Shown here: positions 31,755 through 41,843 of the stretch, one piece after another
Layout: each line of letters opens with the position of its first letter
Position numbering within the stretch: the stretch's first letter is position 1
NCBI RefSeq assembly: GCF_048320135.1
Contig: NZ_CP182947.1
Span: forward strand, 1,550,001 to 1,614,000
Direction: 5' to 3'
Origin: Ideonella_A sakaiensis_A
GTDB taxonomy: Bacteria; Pseudomonadota; Gammaproteobacteria; Burkholderiales; Burkholderiaceae_C
Length of the DNA stretch: 64,000 nt
Translations under genes and position numbers: made by a program
Notes under the pieces: model-generated
What the model saw: only the letters and a program-made list of their open reading frames with translations
The model's database searches: none
What the model was told of the DNA's origin: nothing

Positions 31755-34094
31755 ATGTCGAAAGCGAAACCGTCAAAACTTCCACCCTGGTCCGGCTGGA
31801 TCGGCAAGATCGCCGGTGGCCTGCTGGTGGTCGGCGTCGGTGGTGCCGCGGTGGTGTTGCTCGCCGTCGGCATTGCGTTGGCGGTCGCATTTCCGAATCT
31901 GCCCGATCTTGACGGCCTGACCGAATACCGGCCGAAACTGCCGCTGCGCGTGTACTCGGCCGATGCGGTGTTGATCGGCGAATTCGGCGAGGAGCGGCGC
32001 AGCTTCACGCCGATCGACGAGATCCCGAAGGTCGTCCAGGATGCGGTGCTGGCGATCGAGGATGCGCGTTTCTACGAACACGGCGGTGTCGACTACCTTG
32101 GCGTCGTGCGCGCCGGGTTGGCCAATTTTGTCGAGTCACGAAGCCAGGGCGCATCGACGATCACGATGCAGCTGGCGCGCAATTTCTACCTGTCGACCGA
32201 AAAGACCTTCACCCGCAAGATCTACGAGATCCTGCTGGCGCTGAAGATCGAGAGCCGGCTGAGCAAGCCGAAGATCCTCGAGATCTACATGAACCAGATC
32301 TACCTCGGCCAGCGCGCCTACGGGTTCGCGGCTGCCAGCGAGACCTATTTCGGCAAGCCGCTGAAGGAGATCTCGATTGCCGAGGCGGCGATGCTGGCCG
32401 GCCTGCCGAAGGCGCCGTCTGCCTACAACCCGATCGCCAATCCGAAACGGGCGACGATCAGGCAGCTTCACATCATTGACCGGATGCTGGAGAACGGCTA
32501 CATCACCGAAGCCCAGCGCAATGAGGCGCGCGCGCAGCCGCTCAAATACCGCACACCGGCCAGCGTCTCGGTGCATGCCGAATATGTCGCCGAGGCGGCG
32601 CGCCAGCTGATCTACGCCCATTACGGCGACGATGCCTACAGCCGCGGACTGAATGTCTACCTGACGCTCGATTCGAAGGAGCAGGCCGCGGCCTACCGCG
32701 CGCTGCGCAAGGGCATCCTCGACTACGAGCGGCGGCAGGTCTACCGCGGCCCGGAGGACTTCACCGAACTGCCGGCGCAGGCCGCAGAACTCGACGCCCG
32801 GATCGCCGAGGCACTGGTCGACCATCCGGACAACGATGAGCTGAAGGCCGCGGTGGTGCTGCAGGCGAGCCCGTCCAAGGTCGTTGCGGCACTGCAGAGC
32901 GGCGAAACGGTGACGATCACCGGTGACGGCCTGAAGCCTGCGACATCCGGCCTGGCCGCCAACGCCAGCCCGAAGGTGCAGGTCAGGCGCGGCGCGATCG
33001 TGCGCGTCGTCAAGGGTGCAAAGGGCGACTGGACGATCACCCAGTTGCCGGAGGTCGAAGGCGCCTTTGTTGCGCTCGACCCGCGCACCGGCGCCGTCCG
33101 CGCGCTGGTTGGCGGGTTCGACTATTCAAAGAACAAGTTCAACCACGTCACACAGGCATGGCGGCAACCGGGTTCGAGTTTCAAGCCGTTCATCTATTCG
33201 GCGGCGCTCGAAAAAGGCTTCACGCCGTCGACGGTGATCAACGACTCGCCGCTGTTTTTCGATGCCGGCGATACCGGCAGCCAGCCATGGGAGCCGAAAA
33301 ACTACGACGGGCAGTTCGACGGCCCGATGTCGCTGCGCAAGGGCCTGGCCAAATCGAAGAACATGGTGTCGATCCGCATCCTGCAGTCGATCGGCCCGGG
33401 TTATGCGCAGAAATTCATCACGCGTTTCGGCTTCGATGCCGAAAAACACCCGGCCTATCTGACGATGGCGCTCGGCGCCGGCGCGGTGACGCCGATGCAG
33501 ATGGCGTCGGCCTACGCGGTATTCGCGAACGGCGGCTACCGTCTGAACCCGTTCCTGATCCAGAAGGTCGTCGACTCGAAGGGCAAGGTGCTGACCGAAA
33601 TCCAGCCGCCGCAGCTCGACGAATCGTTGCGCACGATCGATGCCCGCAATGCCTTCCTGATGACCAGCCTGCTGCAGGAGGTGACGCGCGCCGGCACCGC
33701 GGCCAAGGCCCAGGCCCAGCTGAAGCGGCCGGACATCTATGGCAAGACCGGCACCACCAACGATTCACTCGATGCCTGGTTTGCCGGCTGGCAGAAGGAC
33801 GTCGTCGCGGTCGTCTGGATGGGTTACGACACGCCGCGCAAGCTCGGCGAGCGTGAAACCGGCGGCGGTCTTGCGTTGCCGGTCTGGATCGACTACATGG
33901 GCCAGGCGCTGCGCGGCGTGCCGGTCGACGACCCGGCGGTTCCGCCGGGGATCTCGTACATCGGCGGCGAGTGGTACTACGACGAATATGCGCATCGGGC
34001 CGGCGTCACCAGCCTGGGTCTGGAAGACCGACTGCCGCCGCCACCGCCAACCGAGGAGGAGCGGCGCAGCATCCTCGATCTGTTCAAGCGCTGA
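31755..34094 (+). CDS. mrcA: Penicillin-binding protein 1A, bifunctional glycosyltransferase/transpeptidase
   Basis: The 779-residue class A PBP polymerises and cross-links peptidoglycan. It has a short cytoplasmic tail, a membrane helix (about residues 20-46), and a GT51 domain with catalytic Glu102 in AIEDARFYEHGGVD and QGASTITMQLARNFYL. An OB-type insert (region around KVQVRRGAIVRVVKGAKGDW) precedes the transpeptidase domain, which has S474-S-F-K477, the SKN motif and K664-T-G. The long insert between GT and TP is what marks PBP1A. It is divergent from pilM, the same arrangement as in many gamma- and betaproteobacteria. Confidence 0.96.
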   Translation: MSKAKPSKLPPWSGWIGKIAGGLLVVGVGGAAVVLLAVGIALAVAFPNLPDLDGLTEYRPKLPLRVYSADAVLIGEFGEERRSFTPIDEIPKVVQDAVLAIEDARFYEHGGVDYLGVVRAGLANFVESRSQGASTITMQLARNFYLSTEKTFTRKIYEILLALKIESRLSKPKILEIYMNQIYLGQRAYGFAAASETYFGKPLKEISIAEAAMLAGLPKAPSAYNPIANPKRATIRQLHIIDRMLENGYITEAQRNEARAQPLKYRTPASVSVHAEYVAEAARQLIYAHYGDDAYSRGLNVYLTLDSKEQAAAYRALRKGILDYERRQVYRGPEDFTELPAQAAELDARIAEALVDHPDNDELKAAVVLQASPSKVVAALQSGETVTITGDGLKPATSGLAANASPKVQVRRGAIVRVVKGAKGDWTITQLPEVEGAFVALDPRTGAVRALVGGFDYSKNKFNHVTQAWRQPGSSFKPFIYSAALEKGFTPSTVINDSPLFFDAGDTGSQPWEPKNYDGQFDGPMSLRKGLAKSKNMVSIRILQSIGPGYAQKFITRFGFDAEKHPAYLTMALGAGAVTPMQMASAYAVFANGGYRLNPFLIQKVVDSKGKVLTEIQPPQLDESLRTIDARNAFLMTSLLQEVTRAGTAAKAQAQLKRPDIYGKTGTTNDSLDAWFAGWQKDVVAVVWMGYDTPRKLGERETGGGLALPVWIDYMGQALRGVPVDDPAVPPGISYIGGEWYYDEYAHRAGVTSLGLEDRLPPPPPTEEERRSILDLFKR

Positions 34095-34118
34095 GCCGGT
34101 GCCGGTCGGCGCGCGGCC

Positions 34119-34499
34119 TCAGGCGGCGGCTTCGAAGCGCAACGATTGGCCGGCCAGTTCGCTGGCACAACGCGACAACGTCTCGAAAAAGTCGCCGCCA
34201 TCTCTTGTGTCGGCCCAATGGCCGCCGTCGAAGCGGAAATGGAAGCCGCCGGAACGTGCCGCCAGCCACAGTTCGTGCAGCGGCGGCTGGGTATTGACGA
34301 CGATCTTGCCGCCGTTCGGAAACTCCAACTCGAGCAGACCGCCGGTGCGGCTGCTGTCGATGTCGATGACGTCGTCCTGCAGCCAGCGGTCGACCGTTTT
34401 TTCGATCCCGGCCAGCACCGCATCGGTGCGGGCAAGGTATTCCGAATCGGACAGGCCGTCGTTGGCGAGGGTGCCCGATGGGCCGCTGCTCTGGGTCAT
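34119..34499 (-). CDS. cyaY: Frataxin-like iron-sulfur assembly protein CyaY
   Basis: The 126-residue frataxin homologue shows an acidic first helix (SDSEYLARTDAVLAGIEKTVD). It then has the strand region VIDIDSSRTGGLLELEFPNGGKIVVNTQPPLHELWLAA, GGFHFRFDGG and a final helix. CyaY binds iron and modulates IscS in Fe-S cluster assembly. I chose ATG 34499; the open frame continues upstream into the divergent lipoprotein gene. Only about 19 bases separate this start from the divergent start at 34519. Confidence 0.94.
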   Translation of the reverse strand: MTQSSGPSGTLANDGLSDSEYLARTDAVLAGIEKTVDRWLQDDVIDIDSSRTGGLLELEFPNGGKIVVNTQPPLHELWLAARSGGFHFRFDGGHWADTRDGGDFFETLSRCASELAGQSLRFEAAA

Positions 34500-34518
34500 G
34501 GTCGATAGAATCCCGGGG

Positions 34519-34764
34519 ATGCACATCCAGCCACACAGTGTAGCGAGGCAAGCGATCAACGGTCTCGCCAGTGGCCGTGCCGGCGGTGAGGTCGCAGGCC
34601 GATGGCTGCGCCGCATTGCTGCCACGTGCTGCAGTGCGCTGCTGATCGCCTGCGGACAAAAAGGTCCGCTGACGATGCCTCAACCGATCTCCCCACCCGG
34701 CGGCGCCGCCGCCGCAAGCGCCGCAAGCGCCGCGAGCGCACCGGCAGCAGCCGCCAATCGCTGA
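34519..34764 (+). CDS. lptM: LptM-like small lipoprotein (YifL family)
   Basis: The 81-residue product has a lipoprotein signal with lipobox LLIAC followed by GQKGPLTMP. This is the diagnostic motif of the LptM/YifL family, which stabilises LptD maturation in the outer-membrane LPS translocon. The rest is a Pro/Ala-rich tail of about 25 residues. The n-region is longer than usual; a start at ATG 34498 is also in frame. Its place directly before lysA (4-base gap) with cyaY divergent is the classical genomic context of this small gene. Confidence 0.85.
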   Translation: MHIQPHSVARQAINGLASGRAGGEVAGRWLRRIAATCCSALLIACGQKGPLTMPQPISPPGGAAAASAASAASAPAAAANR

Positions 34765-34768
34765 TTCC

Positions 34769-36073
34769 ATGAATCTCCTTCCCGGATCTCCGCACGTCGC
34801 CTATATCGGCGACTCCTTGCACGTCGAGCAATGTGCACTCGACCAGCTTGCTGCCGAACACGGCACGCCGCTGTATGTCTATTCGCGCACCGCAATGCTC
34901 GAGGCGCTGGCCGGCTACCAGCGCGCGCTGGCCGGGCGCGACCATCTGATCTGCTACGCGATGAAGGCGAATCCGAACCTCGCGGTGCTGCAGACCTTTG
35001 CCGCCGCCGGATGCGGTTTCGACATCGTCTCGATCGGCGAACTCGAACGTGTACTGGCCGCGGGTGGGGATCCGGCGAAAACCGTTTTTTCCGGTGTCGG
35101 CAAGACCGCCGACGAGATGCGTCAGGCGCTGCATGCCGGCGTCTTCTGCTTCAACGTCGAAAGCGAAGCCGAACTCGAACGTCTGTCGGACGTCGCGAAC
35201 CGCATCGGCAAGCTCGCTCGGGTGAGCCTGCGCGTCAACCCGGACGTCGATGCACGCACCCATCCGTATATCTCGACCGGGCTGAAGGCGAACAAGTTCG
35301 GCGTCGCCCACGACCGCGCCGTCGCGACCTACCTGAAGGCGGCCGACCTGCCCGGCCTCGAGGTGGTCGGCATCGACTGCCACATCGGCTCGCAGATCAC
35401 CGCGGTCGAGCCTTATCTGGATGCGCTCGACAAGCTGCTCGATCTGGTCGAGGCGGTCGAGGCGCGCGGTCTGTCGTTGCACCACATCGATCTCGGCGGC
35501 GGGCTCGGTATCACCTATTCGGACGAGCAGCCGCCGGCAACCGACGAACTGGTCGGCCGACTGCTGCAGCGCATCGATGAACGCGGTCACGGGCATCGCA
35601 AGATCCTGTTCGAGCCGGGCCGTTCATTGGTCGGCAATGCCGGCGTGCTGGTCAGCGAGGTGCTGTATCTGAAGCCGGCCTGCGGCGCCAGCGATGGCGC
35701 ATCGTCGGACGGCAAGAATTTCTGCATCGTCGATGCCGGCATGAACGACCTGATGCGCCCGGCGATGTACGAGGCCTGGATGGCGATCGTGCCGTGCCAG
35801 CGGCGCGACGAAGCGGCCCAGCAATACGACGTCGTCGGGCCGGTCTGCGAATCGGGCGACTGGCTGGGCCGTGACCGTGCGCTGGCGGTGCGCGAAGGCG
35901 ACCGCGTTGCGGTGTTGTCGGCCGGCGCCTATGGCATGAGCATGGCGAGCAACTACAACAGCCGCGGCCGCGCCGCCGAGGTGATGGTCAGCGGCGGCCA
36001 GGCCTGGCTGGTGCGCCGCCGCGAGCTGGCGGCCGAACTGTTCGCGCACGACCAGCTGCTGCCGGCCCGCTGA
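34769..36073 (+). CDS. lysA: Diaminopimelate decarboxylase
   Basis: LysA decarboxylates meso-diaminopimelate to lysine, using PLP. The 434-residue protein has PLP Lys66 in CYAMKANPNLAVL, the substrate/PLP motifs GIDCHIGSQIT and HHIDLGGGLGI, EPGRSLVGNAGVL, and the subunit-interface Cys motif GPVCESGDWLG. The length matches the alanine-racemase-fold III decarboxylases of this type. It follows the LptM gene by 4 bases. Confidence 0.97.
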   Translation: MNLLPGSPHVAYIGDSLHVEQCALDQLAAEHGTPLYVYSRTAMLEALAGYQRALAGRDHLICYAMKANPNLAVLQTFAAAGCGFDIVSIGELERVLAAGGDPAKTVFSGVGKTADEMRQALHAGVFCFNVESEAELERLSDVANRIGKLARVSLRVNPDVDARTHPYISTGLKANKFGVAHDRAVATYLKAADLPGLEVVGIDCHIGSQITAVEPYLDALDKLLDLVEAVEARGLSLHHIDLGGGLGITYSDEQPPATDELVGRLLQRIDERGHGHRKILFEPGRSLVGNAGVLVSEVLYLKPACGASDGASSDGKNFCIVDAGMNDLMRPAMYEAWMAIVPCQRRDEAAQQYDVVGPVCESGDWLGRDRALAVREGDRVAVLSAGAYGMSMASNYNSRGRAAEVMVSGGQAWLVRRRELAAELFAHDQLLPAR

Positions 36074-36093
36074 GCGCGCGGCCGCCTGCCTTG

Positions 36094-37106
<1,013 letters not shown>

Positions 37107-37110
<4 letters not shown>

Positions 37111-38087
37111 CGGGCGGCCCCGTCCGGTGCATGCAGCCAGCAGGCAGCCTGCGTGGTGCCGGCATCCAGCAATTCCGGGCGCTCGATCGAACAGCGCGCG
37201 AAAGCCTGCGGACAACGCGGATGGTAGGCGCAGCCGCTCGGTATCGCATTCAGCCGCGGCATCGAGCCGTCGATCTGCAGCAGCCGCTCGCGGGATTCGC
37301 CCATCACCGGAATCGAGCCCATCAGCCCGACCGTGTACGGATGGGCCGGCCGGTGGATCACCTGCTCGACCGGACCGATCTCGGCGATGCGGCCGGCATA
37401 CATCACGACGACACGGTCGCAGGTTTCGGCAATCACTCCCATGTCGTGCGTCACCAGCATCACCGCGGCGCCATGCTCCCTGCACAGCCGCTTCAGCAGC
37501 AGGATGATCTGCGCCTGGATCGAGACGTCGAGTGCGGTCGTTGGTTCGTCAGCGACGATCAGCTTCGGTTCCGCAGCCAGCGCCAGCGCGATCACGACGC
37601 GTTGCCGCATGCCACCGGAAAACTGGTGCGGGTACTGGTCGAGCCGTTGCTCGGCGGCCTGGATGCCGGTTTCCTCGAGCAGGCTGACCGCGCGCCGGCG
37701 CGCATCGGCGGCCGACAGCGGCAGATGCGTCTGGATCGTCTCGATCAGCTGCCGGCCGATCGTGTACAGCGGGTTCAGCGAGGTCAGCGGGTCCTGGAAG
37801 ATCGCGCCGATGCTGCGGCCGCGGATCCGGCGCATCTGCTCGTGCGGCAGATTGTCGATGCGCCGCCCCTCGAAGCGGATCTGGCCGCCGGCGATGCGGC
37901 CGGGCGGATCGAGCAGGCCGATGATCGCCGAGCCGGTCAGCGATTTGCCGGCACCCGATTCGCCGACGACGCCGAGGATCTCGCCGGCGGCGATGTCGAA
38001 ACTGATGCCGTCGAGGGCTCTGAGCGTGCCATGGCGGCCCGGAAATTCCACCCGCAGCCGATCGACTTCCAGCAGCGGTGCACTCAT
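37107..38087 (-). CDS. dppD: Dipeptide/oligopeptide ABC transporter ATP-binding protein (DppD/OppD type)
   Basis: The 326-residue ATPase shows Walker A GESGAGKS (42-49), signature HQFSGGMRQRVVIALALA, Walker B LIVADEPTTALDVS and the D/OppD-type sequence GAIFQDPLTSLNPLYTIG. The C-terminal extension has GCAYHPRCPQAFARC, again a Cys set for a cluster. It forms the ATPase heterodimer with DppF, overlapping it by 4 bases, and follows dppC by 7 bases. Confidence 0.92.
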
Positions 38088-38094
38088 CGTGTCG

Positions 38095-39051
38095 TCATCG
38101 CAGACGTGGGTTCAGCGCGTCGCGCAGCCAGTCGCCGAGCAGGTTGACGCTCAGCGCGATCAGCACCAGCATGATCCCAGGGAACAGCGTGATCCACCAT
38201 TCTCCGGACAGCAGGAAGTCGTTGCCGATCCGGATCAACGTGCCGAGCGACGGCGAGGTCGGCGGCACGCCAACGCCGAGGAACGACAAGGTGGCCTCGA
38301 TGATGATCGCGGTGGCGATCTGTATCGTCGCGAGCACCAGCACCGGCCCCATCACATTCGGCAGCACGTGGCGGCGCATGATGCGAAGCGGCGTGACGCC
38401 GATCAGCCGCGCCGCCTGCACATACTCCTTCTGCCGCTCGACCATCGTCGAGCCGCGCACGGTGCGCGCATATTGAACCCAGCCGGTCAGCGAGATCGCG
38501 ACGATCAGCACCGCAAAGGCCAGCACCTCGTTGGCGCCCGGAAACAGCGCGCGGCCGACGCCGTCGATCAGCAAGGCGATCAGGATCGCCGGAAACGACA
38601 ACATCACGTCGCAGATCCGCATGATGAAGGCATCGAGCCGACCGCCGACGAATCCGGACAGCAGACCGAGCGAAACGCCGACGACCACCGACACGAACAC
38701 CGACGCGGCGCCGACCAGCAGCGAGATCCGCGAGCCGTACATCAGCGCCGACAGGATGTCGCGTCCCTGGTCGTCGGTGCCGAGCAGGTAGGTGCTTTTG
38801 CCTTCGCTCATCCAGGCTGGCGGCAGGCGGGAATCGGCCAGTTCGAGGCTGGCCAGGTCGAATGGATCGTGCGGCGCGATCAGGTCGGCAAAGATGGCCG
38901 AGAAGATGCAGACGAAGGCGATGAATGCCGCCAGCATCGCCAGCGGCGAATGCCTGAAGTCGTACCAGAGATCGCCGGCAAAAAACCGGCCGAGGCGGCC
39001 GACGGGCGGCGCGGCATCCACGCTGGACGCCGCCGTCGCGCCGTCGATCAC
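38095..39051 (-). CDS. dppC: Dipeptide/oligopeptide ABC transporter permease (DppC/OppC type)
   Basis: The 318-residue permease has the OppC N-terminal domain around its first membrane helix (MLAAFIAFVCIFSAIFADLIAPHDPF) and the HLLGTD-like motif YLLGTDDQGRDILSALMYGSR. The coupling EAA loop is EYVQAARLIGVTPLRIMRRHVLPN. I take GTG 39051, which overlaps the dppA stop as GTGA; the longest frame starts 15 bases earlier at another GTG. It pairs with DppB as the transmembrane channel. Confidence 0.92.
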   Translation of the reverse strand: MIDGATAASSVDAAPPVGRLGRFFAGDLWYDFRHSPLAMLAAFIAFVCIFSAIFADLIAPHDPFDLASLELADSRLPPAWMSEGKSTYLLGTDDQGRDILSALMYGSRISLLVGAASVFVSVVVGVSLGLLSGFVGGRLDAFIMRICDVMLSFPAILIALLIDGVGRALFPGANEVLAFAVLIVAISLTGWVQYARTVRGSTMVERQKEYVQAARLIGVTPLRIMRRHVLPNVMGPVLVLATIQIATAIIIEATLSFLGVGVPPTSPSLGTLIRIGNDFLLSGEWWITLFPGIMLVLIALSVNLLGDWLRDALNPRLR

Positions 39052-40619
39052 TTGACCGTGACCCACTTGTACGGCATCTGGTTGTCCGGCAATTGAACGA
39101 CGCTGACCGACTTCTTCATCCCCCAGGCCAGCGCCTGCTGGTGCAGCGGGATGTGGCCGATGTCGGCGGCATGCACGTCGAAGGCCTCGCGGATCATTGC
39201 ATTGCGCTTGTTCTGGTCGATCTCGCTTTGCACCGCGAGCGTCAGCTGGTCGATCTTCGGATTGCTGTATGAGCCGAGGTTGAACTGCCCCTGGCCCTTG
39301 TCGGTCGGCGTTGCCAGCAGCGACGACAACACGTTGTGCGAATCGTAGGTGCCCGGCGTCCAGCCCAGCAGGTAGAAGCTGGTATCGCGGCGCAGGATCT
39401 TCGGAAAATAGGTTGCCTTCGATTCGGTCTGCAGGTTGACCTTGACGCCGATGCGCGCGAGGTTGGCGGCGATCGCCTGGCAGATCGCGGCGTCGTTGAC
39501 ATAACGGTCGTTCGGGCAGTTCATGCCGACCTCGAAGCCGTTCGGATAACCGGCATCGGCAAGCAGCTTGCGGGCCGCATCGGCATCATGCGGCAGGCGC
39601 TTGTTCAATTCCGGCACGAAACCCTTGATGCCCGGCGCGACCATCAGGCCGGTCGGAACTGCGGCATTGCGCATCACGCGGCTCTTGATCGTCTCGATAT
39701 CGATCGCCTGGTAGAAGGCCTGGCGAACTCGCTTATCCTTGAACGGGTTTTTTCCCTTCACGCTCGAGTACAGCAGTTCGTCGCGTTTCTGGTCCATGCC
39801 GAGAAAAATCGTTCGCAGTTCCGGGCCCTGCAGCACGGTATAGGCCGGGTTGGCCTGGATGCGGTCGATATCCTGCAGCGGCACCGGCTCCATCAAGTCG
39901 ACTTCGCCGGACAGCAGCGCAGCAACGCGAGTCGCGGCATTGCCGATCGGCGTGAAGATCACCTCGGTGACATTGCCCTCGACCTTGTCCCAGTAGTTCA
40001 TGTTGCGCACAAGCACGGTCCGCGCGCTCGGCTGGCGCTCCTTCAGCCGATACGGACCGGTGCCGTTCGCCTTGAACGAGGCGGTGTTCTCGATGCCCTT
40101 GCGCTTGTCGACCGGCACCGCCGCATTGTTTTCCTCGGCCCACTTCTTGTTCATCACGAAGACCAGCGTGATGACGTCGGGGAGGATCGGAAACGGCGTC
40201 AGCGTCTCGATCTCGACGACATGGTCGTTGACCTTGCGAACCTCCTTGAACGACGAGGTATAGCCCTTCATGTCGGAGCCGTCACCGGCCGCGCGCCGGA
40301 ACGAGAAGACGACGTCGTCGGCGGTCATCTCGCTGCCGTCGTGGAATTTGACGCCCTTGCGCAGCTCGAAACGCCACACGGTTGGCGATGTCTGGCTCCA
40401 TTTGGTCGCCAGCCCCGGCACCAGTCCAAGCTTCTTGTCGCGCGATACCAGCGGCTCGTAGATGTTGTTGGTGAAGGTCAGCTGCAGCGACTCGTTCAGC
40501 GAATGCGGATCCATCGATGTCGCATCGCCCTGATTTGCCACACGCAATGTCACCGCATGGGCCGTGCCGGCGAGCAGCAGCATCGCAGCGGCAGCAAACA
40601 GTCTGGGCTTGAAGGTCAT
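39048..40619 (-). CDS. dppA: Periplasmic peptide-binding protein of the ABC importer (SBP family 5)
   Basis: The 523-residue solute-binding protein has a signal peptide (cleavage after GTAHA, about residue 22). The family 5 signature region follows, with FELRKGVKFHDGSEMTADDVVFSFRRA, plus GTGPYRL and VRQAFYQAIDIETI. ATG 40619 is preceded by AAGGAG at 7 bases. The gene stands second in the operon, between the two permease genes, which is less usual than first. Ligand could be dipeptides, oligopeptides, glutathione or another small solute. Confidence 0.92.
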   Translation of the reverse strand: MTFKPRLFAAAAMLLLAGTAHAVTLRVANQGDATSMDPHSLNESLQLTFTNNIYEPLVSRDKKLGLVPGLATKWSQTSPTVWRFELRKGVKFHDGSEMTADDVVFSFRRAAGDGSDMKGYTSSFKEVRKVNDHVVEIETLTPFPILPDVITLVFVMNKKWAEENNAAVPVDKRKGIENTASFKANGTGPYRLKERQPSARTVLVRNMNYWDKVEGNVTEVIFTPIGNAATRVAALLSGEVDLMEPVPLQDIDRIQANPAYTVLQGPELRTIFLGMDQKRDELLYSSVKGKNPFKDKRVRQAFYQAIDIETIKSRVMRNAAVPTGLMVAPGIKGFVPELNKRLPHDADAARKLLADAGYPNGFEVGMNCPNDRYVNDAAICQAIAANLARIGVKVNLQTESKATYFPKILRRDTSFYLLGWTPGTYDSHNVLSSLLATPTDKGQGQFNLGSYSNPKIDQLTLAVQSEIDQNKRNAMIREAFDVHAADIGHIPLHQQALAWGMKKSVSVVQLPDNQMPYKWVTVK

Positions 40620-40665
40620 CTGGCGACTCCTTGGGTTGTGGCAGGCTGGAAATGGCGGTGCGCAC

Positions 40666-41649
40666 TCACGATGCAGCATCCGCGCGCTCGACGCGAAGCC
40701 GTGGATCGACGGCAAGATACAACAGATCGACGGCCAGGTTGATCAACACGAAGATCAGCGAAATCAGGCACAGATAGGCTGCCATCACCGGGATGTCGGC
40801 AAAGCCGACCGCCTGGATGAACAGAAGCCCCATTCCCGGCCACTGGAAGACGCTTTCGGTAATGATCGCGAAGGCGATCAGCGAGCCGAGTTGGAGCCCG
40901 GTGATCGTGATCACCGGAACCAGCGTATTTTTCAGCGCGTGGCCGAAATAAATCGATCGGTCCGGCAAGCCGCGGGCACGTGCAAAGCGGATGTAGTCGG
41001 TACGCAACACCTCGAGCATCTCCGAGCGCACCAGCCGGATGATCAGCGTCAGCTGGAAGATCGCCAGCGTCACCGACGGCAGGATCAGGTGCCGCAGGCC
41101 GTCGGCGGTGAACAGGCCCGACGTCCAGGCACCGATCGCAACGACCTCGCCGCGGCCGAAACTCGGCAGCCATTTCAGCATCACCGCGAAGACGAGGATC
41201 AGCAGGATGCCGATCAGGAAGGTCGGCAGCGAGACGCCGAGCAGCGACACCGTCATCATCAGATGAGACAGCGGGCTGCGCCGACGCAGCGCCGCATAAA
41301 CGCCCATCGGCAGGCCGAACAGCAGCGCAATCAGCGCCGCAACCATCGCCAGTTCGAGGGTCGCCGGCAGGCGTTCGACGATCAACGCCGACACCTTGCG
41401 CCCTTGCCGCAGGCTGAGACCGAATTCTCCCTGGACCGCATTGCCGACAAAACGGGCGAACTGGACCGGGAACGGCTTGTCGAGGCCGAGATCGCTGCGC
41501 AACTGCTCACGTTGCGCCGGCGTCGCATCCTGGCCGAGCAGGTTGGTGACGGGATCGCCGACATACTGGAACAGCATGAAGGCGATGAACGCCACCGTCA
41601 GCATGACGATCACCGATTGCAGCAGGCGGCGCAGGATGAAGGCGAGCAT
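40666..41649 (-). CDS. dppB: Dipeptide/oligopeptide ABC transporter permease (DppB/OppB type)
   Basis: The 327-residue permease has the N-terminal helix FILRRLLQSVIVMLTVAFIAF and the OppB extracytoplasmic region GDPVTNLLGQDATPAQREQLRSDLGLDKP. About six membrane segments and the EAA loop DYIRFARARGLPDRSIYFGHALKNTL complete it. It is the first gene of the B-A-C-D-F operon and is followed by dppA after 46 bases. Confidence 0.93.
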   Translation of the reverse strand: MLAFILRRLLQSVIVMLTVAFIAFMLFQYVGDPVTNLLGQDATPAQREQLRSDLGLDKPFPVQFARFVGNAVQGEFGLSLRQGRKVSALIVERLPATLELAMVAALIALLFGLPMGVYAALRRRSPLSHLMMTVSLLGVSLPTFLIGILLILVFAVMLKWLPSFGRGEVVAIGAWTSGLFTADGLRHLILPSVTLAIFQLTLIIRLVRSEMLEVLRTDYIRFARARGLPDRSIYFGHALKNTLVPVITITGLQLGSLIAFAIITESVFQWPGMGLLFIQAVGFADIPVMAAYLCLISLIFVLINLAVDLLYLAVDPRLRVERADAAS

Positions 41650-41790
41650 TCAGACCGGGTGGCGGTTCGGCGCCTTGGCGGCGCATTGCACAGATATGGT
41701 CAGCTGGGACAGCGGATTATCAGGGTCAATTCGCACCGTCGGTGCCGGTGATTGCGAGCAGCCCACCCTCACCGGAATTCGGCGGCACGC

Positions 41791-41816
41791 AAAAAAAAGG
41801 CCGCCCGAAGGCGGCC
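41791..41816 (-). terminator. Rho-independent terminator of the porin gene
   Basis: On the minus strand the sequence GGCCGCC-TTCG-GGCGGCC forms a perfect 7-bp GC stem with a stable UUCG-type tetraloop (41799-41816), followed by eight T residues (41791-41798). It lies 28 bases after the porin stop codon and before dppB, separating the two transcription units. Confidence 0.9.
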
Positions 41817-41843
41817 ATTCTCGGTGCTCAGGAGAGCAGTCGA

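Noticed and set aside
41761..41800. The A-run at 41791-41798 as a slippery frameshift site
   Set aside because: It is the T-tract of the porin terminator on the minus strand and lies outside any coding frame.
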